Assembly (NCBI GenBank): GCA_013215515.1
Contig: JABSPC010000558.1
Coordinates: 1-5,541 of the forward strand
From: Crocinitomicaceae bacterium
Lineage (GTDB): Bacteria > Bacteroidota > Bacteroidia > Flavobacteriales_D > Crocinitomicaceae
DNA: 5,541 bases
Reading direction: 5' to 3'
Shown here: positions 1-5,119 of the stretch, in pieces
Numbering within the stretch: the first letter of the stretch is position 1
Layout: each line of letters begins with the position of its first letter
Position numbers and translations under genes: made by a program
Notes under the pieces: generated by a model
Told to the model about the DNA's origin: nothing
Seen by the model: only the letters and a program-made list of their open reading frames with translations
The model's database searches: none

Positions 1-218
1 ATTTCAAAATGTTACATCTTCAAATAAGAAACTTCAAAAACTGGTTGAGAGGCGTGCATTCATACTGCAACAAAGAGACTCTAAATCAATATATTGAAGA
101 GTATTTCTTTCGGTTTAATCGATTGAATTTCAGAGAAACAATCCTAGAAAAACTTCTTTATAGAATGATTAAAGAAAAACCAATCACCTACCAGTCAATC
201 AAATACTCTGCGATCTAA
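1..218 (+). CDS. IS1595-family (ISXO2-like DDE) transposase, C-terminal fragment cut by window edge
   Basis: This is the C-terminal end of a transposase that cuts and joins insertion-sequence ends. The frame is open to the window edge (first full codon at base 3), so the Met at 9-11 is very likely internal and not a start. The visible 71 residues carry the tail of the ISXO2-like catalytic domain: a short strand leading into N-F-K-N-W-L-R-G (from about base 30), then a helix with the family-typical pattern Y-I-E-E-Y-F-F-R-F-N-R (about 90-122), then a short tail with L-Y-R-M. The Asn followed two residues later by Lys fits the third catalytic position of the DD-N-K variants of IS1595 as I remember them. 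The two catalytic Asp residues would lie upstream, outside the window. The TAA stop at 216-218 overlaps the stop of the opposing gene. The family call is fairly secure; whether the full gene is intact cannot be seen. Confidence 0.75.
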   Translation, partial: FKMLHLQIRNFKNWLRGVHSYCNKETLNQYIEEYFFRFNRLNFRETILEKLLYRMIKEKPITYQSIKYSAI

Positions 219-424
219 AAGGGTAACCCTAAAACATTATTCTTTAGATACCCATTCAGTTCATTTTTAGAGATCGACTCCTCCTTAAGCTTGCCATACT
301 TTCTCTTAATTCTACCTATGTCGGCGCTTCTTTCTTCTCCGGAATAAATGGACTCCAAACCCTGAGCAACTCCATCATTCGGATTGAATATTGAAACAAA
401 CAGTAAGAAGATTATGAGCCGCAT
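215..424 (-). CDS. Small secreted protein of unknown function, 69 aa, possibly truncated by the IS
   Basis: I do not recognise this protein. It opens with a clear type I signal peptide: Arg at position 2, a hydrophobic core L-I-I-F-L-L-F-V-S-I-F at about residues 3-13, and a likely cleavage site G-V-A before Gln21. Gln at +1 is common in exported Bacteroidota proteins. The mature part is only about 49 residues, charged and probably helical (R-I-K-R-K-Y-G-K-L-K-E-E at about 39-50), with no Cys. The ATG lies 19 bases downstream of the stop of the membrane-protein gene, so it is probably the last gene of the hisS-hutH string. The final five residues (L-G-L-P-F) and the TAG stop are encoded by the probable IS end (215-232), so the native C-terminus may have been replaced by insertion. 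It could also be a complete short gene. Export is fairly sure; the rest is open. Confidence 0.5.
   Translation of the reverse strand: MRLIIFLLFVSIFNPNDGVAQGLESIYSGEERSADIGRIKRKYGKLKEESISKNELNGYLKNNVLGLPF
221..230 (+). repeat. Candidate tip of the IS right inverted repeat (gggtaaccct)
   Basis: The decamer 221-230 with the preceding A reads AGGG-TAA-CCCT, a 4-bp inverted repeat around a 3-base centre. It stands out as GC-rich between A-runs and lies directly after the transposase stop, where an IS1595-type element would be expected to end. Read inward from the right, the repeat would begin AGGGTTACCCTTTT. It is too short and lacks the U-run needed for an intrinsic terminator. The assignment as an IS end is inference, because the partner repeat at the left end is outside the window. 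Confidence 0.35.
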
Positions 425-443
425 CTGAATTTAAATTCTTAGC

Positions 444-956
444 CTACCTCAACCACTTTAGACTCTTGGAATACATTATTATGAATAATCCAGACATAGC
501 CAAGCTAACAATAGGATAAGCTAAAGGTACATTACCAACAGAAACATACATATATATTGTTGCTGCTGACAAAAGAGAATAAATTATATACACGTGAAAG
601 CCTAACTTTGCCCCATTAAACATGAGGTAGACACCAAAAGCGCCAAAGAGATAAACCAACAAATTTGTCGTAGTCATCAAATAATAACTCTGGTTCATCT
701 GATCTCCCATCCGTTCTATCTTCTGAACAAAAGGTATCCAAGAATCAGCCCCTTGCTTCTTCAATTCTGTGATTGTTTTTGCTAATTCAACTTTTGCAAG
801 TTTCATTTCCTCAGGAGAACCAGGCCCACCAATTAATCCTCCAGCACTATCAATAACAATAAGTCCCATCCAAATGAAACTTAAAATGCAAAGCACTTTC
901 AATCGCTTAGGTATTTTTCCTCTTCCTTCTATTTCGTCGCTATCTATTTGATTCAT
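444..956 (-). CDS. Four-helix inner-membrane protein of unknown function, 170 aa
   Basis: I cannot assign a function. The sequence shows an N-terminal acidic then basic segment (about residues 1-20, ending K-I-P-K-R-L-K), a first membrane helix at about 20-44 that ends in a Gly-rich turn (G-G-L-I-G-G-P-G), a 47-residue soluble loop (about 45-91), and three closely spaced helices at about 92-112, 117-139 and 144-163. A basic tail (K-S-L-K-W-L-R) follows. By the positive-inside rule both ends face the cytoplasm and the loop faces the periplasm. The loop is rich in Lys and Glu and looks amphipathic-helical. The opening K-V-L-C-I-L-S-F-I-W resembles small uncharacterised membrane proteins common in Bacteroidota, but I know of no role for them. 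The ATG is 28 bases after the hutH stop, in an A/T-only leader without a Shine-Dalgarno motif. The spacing suggests co-transcription with hutH. No transporter motif is visible. Confidence 0.8.
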   Translation of the reverse strand: MNQIDSDEIEGRGKIPKRLKVLCILSFIWMGLIVIDSAGGLIGGPGSPEEMKLAKVELAKTITELKKQGADSWIPFVQKIERMGDQMNQSYYLMTTTNLLVYLFGAFGVYLMFNGAKLGFHVYIIYSLLSAATIYMYVSVGNVPLAYPIVSLAMSGLFIIMYSKSLKWLR

Positions 957-984
957 ATTGATGATTTTTTATTTAAAAATAAGT

Positions 985-2466
985 TTAACGCATGGCTTTA
1001 ACAAAACCAATACTTGCCTTAATTAGGGGGTGAAGATAAATATCGTTATCAACAAATGGAACGTCTTTTCTATAAGCGGCTCTTAGCGCTTCAATTTTAA
1101 CCGAACTTTTTTCAGTTCTAAAATCCATCGCCTGAGCTGCATTAAGCAATTCAATTCCCTGAATCGAATAGCAATTCTCAATCACACGATACAATTTAGT
1201 CGCTGCGTTAGCCCCCATGCTCACATGATCTTCTTGACCATTACTAGAATCAATAGAATCGATACTCGCAGGAGCACATAGTTGTTTGTTTTGACTTACG
1301 ATTGAAGCAGCCGTATATTGAGGAATCATAAATCCAGAATTCAAGCCTGGTTCAGCAACAAGAAATGCGGGAAGACCTCTAGTTCCTGAAATAAGCTTGT
1401 AAACTCTACGTTCAGAAATGCTCCCTAACTCTGCCAAAGCAATTGCTAAAAAGTCCATTGAAAGCGCTAAGGGCTGACCATGGAAATTTCCTGCGGACAC
1501 GACGTCATCTTCGTCAACAAAAACCGTTGGATTATCCGTAACTGCATTTATTTCGCGCTCGATAATCATTGCGCAATAATCAATAGCATCTTTTGAGGCT
1601 CCATGAACTTGTGGAATACACCTGTATGAATAGGGATCTTGAACATGCTGCTTCGTTCTATCGATCATTTCACTTCCATTCAATATTTCACGGAATACTT
1701 TCGCCGTTTCTATTTGCCCATTCTGATTTCGGATTTCATTCACATTGGCTTGAAATGGATTCTTTCTTCCATCGTAGGCCTCGAGAGACAATGCGCCAAT
1801 TAAATTGAACTGATTCCACAACTTCTTGGCATTCGACGCAGCAAACGAACCATAAGCACTCATAAATTGTGTTCCATTCAAAAGTGCAAGCCCTTCTTTC
1901 GATCTTAAAACAATTGGACTTAATCCAAATTCATTTAAAACGTCTGTACTTGCTTTCTTCTCACCTTTAAAATAGACTTCACCTTCTCCTAAGATCGGTA
2001 ATGACATATGAGCAAGAGGCGCTAAATCACCTGATGCCCCTAAGCTTCCTTGTTGATATACAACAGGAATAATATTGTTATTATAGAAAAACAATAGGCG
2101 CTCAATTGTTTGAAGTTGCGCTCCCGAATTACCGTGAGACAACCCAATAGCTTTGAGTAAAAGCATCCTTTTCACAATATGATCGGGAACCTCTTCTCCA
2201 ACTCCACATGCATGAGAAATAACTAGGTTTCTTTGAAGTTGCTCCAAGTCGCCCGAAGAAATGGCAGTATCGCACAACGATCCAAAACCAGTATTGACTC
2301 CGTAAATTAACTTCCCTTTATCTTGACCTTTATGATCGAGATATGCTCTACATTTATCAATTACTGCTTTCGCCTCATCGCTGACAACAACCTCTACTCC
2401 AGACTTAAGAACTTCATCTAACTGAGTTAATGAAATTGACTGATTGTTAATTACAAATTTTCCCAT
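985..2466 (-). CDS. hutH: Histidine ammonia-lyase (EC 4.3.1.3)
   Basis: The enzyme eliminates ammonia from L-histidine to give trans-urocanate, the first step of histidine breakdown, in the cytoplasm. At 493 aa it is a little shorter than the roughly 510 aa usual for HutH and appears complete. The A-S-G triad that cyclises to the MIO electrophile is at 144-146 inside G-S-L-G-A-S-G-D-L-A-P. Counterparts of the Pseudomonas putida active-site residues are all visible: Tyr55 in Y-G-V-N-T-G-F-G, His85 in S-H-A-C-G-V-G, Asn197 in L-L-N-G-T-Q, Gln276, Tyr279 and Arg282 in Q-D-P-Y-S-Y-R-C, and Glu412 in Q-E-D-H-V-S-M-G. Glu at the last position and His85 favour histidine over tyrosine or phenylalanine as substrate. 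Its ATG is one base after the hisS stop, so translation is probably coupled. hutU, hutI and hutG are not nearby. Family certain; substrate very likely. Confidence 0.95.
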   Translation of the reverse strand: MGKFVINNQSISLTQLDEVLKSGVEVVVSDEAKAVIDKCRAYLDHKGQDKGKLIYGVNTGFGSLCDTAISSGDLEQLQRNLVISHACGVGEEVPDHIVKRMLLLKAIGLSHGNSGAQLQTIERLLFFYNNNIIPVVYQQGSLGASGDLAPLAHMSLPILGEGEVYFKGEKKASTDVLNEFGLSPIVLRSKEGLALLNGTQFMSAYGSFAASNAKKLWNQFNLIGALSLEAYDGRKNPFQANVNEIRNQNGQIETAKVFREILNGSEMIDRTKQHVQDPYSYRCIPQVHGASKDAIDYCAMIIEREINAVTDNPTVFVDEDDVVSAGNFHGQPLALSMDFLAIALAELGSISERRVYKLISGTRGLPAFLVAEPGLNSGFMIPQYTAASIVSQNKQLCAPASIDSIDSSNGQEDHVSMGANAATKLYRVIENCYSIQGIELLNAAQAMDFRTEKSSVKIEALRAAYRKDVPFVDNDIYLHPLIKASIGFVKAMR

Positions 2467-2467
2467 T

Positions 2468-3838
2468 TTAAGCTTTCAATTGAGATACGGCCTGATCAAA
2501 ACTCAATTCAGCTTGCTCACCGCTCTCCATATTTTTAATTAAAAGGATTCCTTTATCGATCTCATTCTGCCCAATCAAAGCTACGTTCTTTACATTGCGA
2601 TCATCGGCATATTTCATTTGCTTTTTCATTTTAGCAGACGACGGATACAATTCAGATGAAATTCCAGCTGCTCTCATTTGTTTAACCAATTTCAAACAAA
2701 ACTTCTCTTCCGTTTCTCCAAAATTGATAAATAAAAGATCCAGTGTATTGTCTACGGCTTCTGGGAACAACTCCAATTCCGTCAGGACATCATAAATTCT
2801 ATCGGCACCGAAAGAAATTCCAACTCCAGACATATCTTTCATTCCGAAAATCCCGGTTAAATCATCGTAACGTCCACCACCACAAATACTCCCCATATTA
2901 ACACCATTCGCCTTTACCTCGAAAATTGCTCCGGTGTAATAGTTCAATCCGCGCGCAAGGGTCACATCAAACTCTACTTTAGCACGTTTCAAACCAAGCT
3001 CTTCGACTTGTTCTAAGACAAATTCCATTTCTGAAATACCTTCTAATCCAATCTCACTTGATGCTAAATATTCTTTCATTTGATTCAAGCGACTTTTAGT
3101 GCTACCTGTAATCTCAAACAGTGGGTTTATTTTTTCAAGAGCCTGAGCCGAAAGCCCTTTCTCAGCTAATTCTTTTACAACACCTTCTTTTCCAATCTTA
3201 TCTAATTTATCAATTGCAACCGTAATTTGAATCAACTTATCCGACTCTCCGCTTATTTCAGCAATTCCGGAAAGGATTTTTCTATTGTTAATTTGAATTG
3301 TAAAATCAGGAAGGTTCAAATTCGTCAGTACCTCATCAAATAGTAAAACAAAATCAACTTCATATAAAAGCGAATCGCTTCCTACGACATCTGCATCGCA
3401 TTGAAAAAATTCTTGATACCTTCCGTGTTGAGGTCTATCTGCTCTCCAAACTGGTTGAATTTGATACCGCTTAAATGGGAAAGAAAGATCATTTTGGTGT
3501 TGCACTACGAATCTTGCAAAAGGAACCGTCAAATCATATCTCAATGCCTTTTCAGACAATGAATTCGAAAACCTTGCAAGGTTATTATCCTCCAAAGCCT
3601 GTAAATCAGCTTTTTTAACCTTATCACCAGAATTTAGAATTTTAAAAATCAACCGATCACCTTCTTCTCCATATTTACCCAATAATGTAGTAGACAACTC
3701 AAATGAAGGTGTCTCAATTGGGGCGAATCCATAAACTTCAAACGACTTACGAATGGTATCGAAAATGTATGTTCTTTTCGCTACTTCAGCCGGTAGAAAA
3801 TCTCTGGTTCCTTTTGGTATGGAAGGTTTTTGTGCCAT
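2468..3838 (-). CDS. hisS: Histidine--tRNA ligase (EC 6.1.1.21)
   Basis: A cytoplasmic class II aminoacyl-tRNA synthetase that activates histidine with ATP and charges tRNA-His. The 456-aa length is in the range for Bacteroidota HisRS. Domains in order: an N-terminal P-K-G-T-R-D-F-L-P (8-16); motif 1 around 37-46; the A-L-R-Y-D-L-T-V-P-F segment (98-107); motif 2 with W-R-A-D-R-P-Q-H-G-R-Y-Q-E-F-F-Q (131-146); an insertion domain (about 180-285); the histidine-specific HisA loop R-G-L-N-Y-Y-T-G (296-303), whose Arg stands where some enzymes have the catalytic Arg of class II; HisB G-G-G-R-Y-D-D-L (320-327); motif 3 with G-A-D-R (344-347); and a C-terminal anticodon-binding domain (about 365-456). 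The ATG is chosen because the usual HisRS N-terminus begins immediately after it. The gene follows the ACMSD-like gene by 82 bases and is one base ahead of hutH. It is an essential gene and shows no sign of damage. Confidence 0.97.
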   Translation of the reverse strand: MAQKPSIPKGTRDFLPAEVAKRTYIFDTIRKSFEVYGFAPIETPSFELSTTLLGKYGEEGDRLIFKILNSGDKVKKADLQALEDNNLARFSNSLSEKALRYDLTVPFARFVVQHQNDLSFPFKRYQIQPVWRADRPQHGRYQEFFQCDADVVGSDSLLYEVDFVLLFDEVLTNLNLPDFTIQINNRKILSGIAEISGESDKLIQITVAIDKLDKIGKEGVVKELAEKGLSAQALEKINPLFEITGSTKSRLNQMKEYLASSEIGLEGISEMEFVLEQVEELGLKRAKVEFDVTLARGLNYYTGAIFEVKANGVNMGSICGGGRYDDLTGIFGMKDMSGVGISFGADRIYDVLTELELFPEAVDNTLDLLFINFGETEEKFCLKLVKQMRAAGISSELYPSSAKMKKQMKYADDRNVKNVALIGQNEIDKGILLIKNMESGEQAELSFDQAVSQLKA

Positions 3839-3880
3839 TTACTTTTAATTGGTCGGTAAAGGTAATAATAACTCGACAGA

Positions 3881-3912
3881 TCGATTATTCGATTGTTAGA
3901 TTGTTAGATTTC
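3881..3912. repeat. Short tandem repeat of four 8-nt units between the ACMSD-like gene and hisS
   Basis: Four consecutive octamers, tcgattat, tcgattgt, tagattgt and tagatttc, fit a consensus T-(C/A)-G-A-T-T-N-(T/C). A degenerate fifth unit (tcgacaga) may precede them at 3873-3880. The array fills the upstream half of the 82-base gap ahead of hisS, just after the stop of the ACMSD-like gene. It forms no strong hairpin and carries no U-run, so it is not an intrinsic terminator. From memory, similar GATTGTTA microrepeats occur between genes in flavobacterial genomes, but I cannot verify that here. Role unknown. Confidence 0.6.
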
Positions 3913-3920
3913 CCGAAAGT

Positions 3921-4961
3921 CTAAAGCTTTTCTTTCCCTAGCCATCGAAGTACATTTGAGTACCAGATATCATTCGATTCTTGTTGGGTGATAATATCTA
4001 TCTCCACCGCATATTCAATTACACGACCAGGAAATGAAGTTCCAATCCCTTCCATCTCTCCCAATGGGTATGGGTCATCCAAACCGGCTACAATTTGACC
4101 GGGTCCTACTCGATGCTTTAACAATTGAAGCGTATAAGAATCATGAACCAAAGTATCGAAGAATAAGTTTTTATGTCCTAATGAAGAACGAGGATCTTGA
4201 GCTTTTTCAAACAAATCAGGCCTCCCATCAAAACCTTGTAATCTTCGTCCATAATTGGCCTGTCCAAGCATACAACCATGCGCAAAACAAGTCCTGACAT
4301 TCGGGAATTTATGCACGAAATCTTTCAATGTGAAGAAATGCAATGTATCTGCTGTTTGTGCCATCATCCAAACCAAATGGAAACGCCAGTACTCATCCTT
4401 CAACTTGACCATCTTCTGACCATCATATGGATGTATTTCAATCGCTAAGCCGTATTCATTTGCCAATTCAAATATTGGAAGAACACTATCATCTGCTACA
4501 GAAACCCATTCTTCATCTTTATTCAGAAAATGAGAAGGCAAACAAAGCAAGTTCATCTTTAATTCATTTACACATCTATCGATTTCTTTCAGTGCATCCT
4601 CAAGAAACAAAGGCTGAACTACAAATCCACAAGTGAATTTATCAGGACGGCGTTGTTGCACGCTTGCATTAAAGTCGTTCTGCCAGCGAATCGCATCAAA
4701 AGCATCGGCTCTCGCCCAACCATTACAATATACTTGTGACAAATTAAGCATCACACCGTGATGGATATTGTGCTTTGCCATCCATTCCAACTTTTCATTA
4801 AAAAAGAAGCTATCATCTGTAATCGGACGTGCCCAATCACCTTGACGCATGAATTTCTTATCATCATCAATCCAAAACAGCTTCTTCTCCTTCATAAAAC
4901 GAGGAATTTCCTTAGGTTCAGGAAGAATATGACCGTGCCCATTAATTTTGATAATACCCAT
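3921..4961 (-). CDS. ACMSD-like amidohydrolase (2-amino-3-carboxymuconate-6-semialdehyde decarboxylase, EC 4.1.1.45, probable)
   Basis: A member of the amidohydrolase-2 (metal-dependent TIM-barrel) family, most like ACMSD, which decarboxylates the ring-opened product of 3-hydroxyanthranilate in kynurenine-type tryptophan breakdown and diverts it from quinolinate. The 346-aa length matches ACMSD (about 335). Visible zinc ligands are H9 and H11 in G-H-G-H-I-L-P, H177 in E-I-H-P-Y-D, and D295 in G-L-D-D-P-Y-P-L-G-E, where ACMSD has G-T-D-Y-P-F-P-L-G-E. H228 in C-F-A-H-G matches the catalytic His of ACMSD. Other shared stretches are E-I-D-R-C-V-N-E-L (126-134), F-D-G-R-P-D-L (244-250) and F-D-T-L-V-H-D (268-274). 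The unusual D-D-P-Y-P is, as I recall it, normal for Bacteroidota homologues. A weak promoter candidate lies upstream, and the previous gene is closed off by a terminator, so this is probably the first gene of its transcript. No kynurenine-pathway partner is in view; related decarboxylases are the alternative. Confidence 0.8.
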   Translation of the reverse strand: MGIIKINGHGHILPEPKEIPRFMKEKKLFWIDDDKKFMRQGDWARPITDDSFFFNEKLEWMAKHNIHHGVMLNLSQVYCNGWARADAFDAIRWQNDFNASVQQRRPDKFTCGFVVQPLFLEDALKEIDRCVNELKMNLLCLPSHFLNKDEEWVSVADDSVLPIFELANEYGLAIEIHPYDGQKMVKLKDEYWRFHLVWMMAQTADTLHFFTLKDFVHKFPNVRTCFAHGCMLGQANYGRRLQGFDGRPDLFEKAQDPRSSLGHKNLFFDTLVHDSYTLQLLKHRVGPGQIVAGLDDPYPLGEMEGIGTSFPGRVIEYAVEIDIITQQESNDIWYSNVLRWLGKEKL

Positions 4962-4984
4962 AGAATTAATGCTCTTTTATGAAT

Positions 4985-5014
4985 GAAAAATACGTTTGTT
5001 TAACGTGCGTAAAA
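4985..5014 (-). promoter_or_regulatory. Weak candidate promoter for the ACMSD-like gene (Bacteroidota -7/-33 type)
   Basis: On the minus strand, TATTTTTC (4992-4985) matches seven of eight positions of the Bacteroidota -7 consensus TAnnTTTG. A run of T (5014-5011), 18 bases upstream, is a poor match to the -33 element TTTG at slightly short spacing. Transcription would start near 4980, giving a leader of about 20 bases. It lies between the upstream gene's terminator and the start codon, where a promoter is expected. In AT-rich DNA such matches occur by chance, hence the low confidence. Confidence 0.25.
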
Positions 5015-5063
5015 TTACTAAAAAGCCATTAGCTTTTGACATTGTTACCACAAAGTGATGGAC

Positions 5064-5094
5064 AAAAAAAAGGACCTCGATTAAACCGAGACCC
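5064..5094 (-). terminator. Intrinsic terminator of the T9SS cargo gene
   Basis: Read on the minus strand, 5094-5072 folds into a stem of nine pairs, G-G-G-T-C-T-C-G-G against T-C-G-A-G-G-T-C-C, with a 5-base loop TTTAA. Three of the pairs are G-U wobbles. Eight T residues follow at 5071-5064. It begins 25 bases after the stop of the secreted-protein gene and about 100 bases before the next gene. On the + strand the wobble pairs become A-C mismatches, so the hairpin is weaker in that direction and the terminator should work mainly for minus-strand transcripts. Confidence 0.85.
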
Positions 5095-5119
5095 TTACTA
5101 TTTTTTTAAGATTCTAAGA

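Larger units (their letters stand above)
1..230 (+). mobile_element. Right-hand part of an IS1595-family insertion sequence (left part outside window)
   Basis: The only coding content is the C-terminal end of an ISXO2-like transposase that reads off the left window edge. Two bases after its stop lies a near-palindromic GC-rich decamer, gggtaaccct at 221-230, in otherwise AT-rich sequence, which is a plausible outer tip of the right inverted repeat. Elements of this family usually end shortly after the transposase stop and make 8-bp target duplications. If the tip is at 230, one copy of the duplication would begin at 231. Neither the left inverted repeat nor the second duplication copy is in view, so the boundary is inferred, accurate to perhaps ten or twenty bases, and the element's intactness is unknown. 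Confidence 0.6.

Noticed and set aside
9..11. ATG as start of a free-standing 69-aa protein
   Set aside because: The frame is open before it and the residues align with the middle to end of the ISXO2-like catalytic domain, so this is the tail of a longer transposase.
1593..1808. Open frame on the + strand inside hutH, and similar + strand frames inside hisS and the ACMSD-like gene
   Set aside because: They lie antisense to genes with strong family motifs, show no domain features, and follow the codon structure of the opposite strand.
985..2466. Tyrosine or phenylalanine ammonia-lyase instead of histidine ammonia-lyase
   Set aside because: Glu412 in Q-E-D-H-V-S-M and D-P-Y in the Q-D-P-Y-S motif are histidine-lyase features. 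Tyrosine and phenylalanine lyases usually carry Asn or Gln at the Glu position and Q-D-R-Y, Q-D-A-Y or Q-E-Y-Y variants.
3857..3864. TACCTTTA on the minus strand as a -7 element for hisS
   Set aside because: It matches seven of eight positions of TAnnTTTG, but no TTTG-like -33 element is found 17-21 bases upstream, and the leader would be only about a dozen bases. Co-transcription from the ACMSD-like gene is equally possible.
3873..3884. TCGA...TCGA dyad as a terminator after the ACMSD-like gene
   Set aside because: Only four pairs and no following U-run; better explained as part of the 8-nt repeat.
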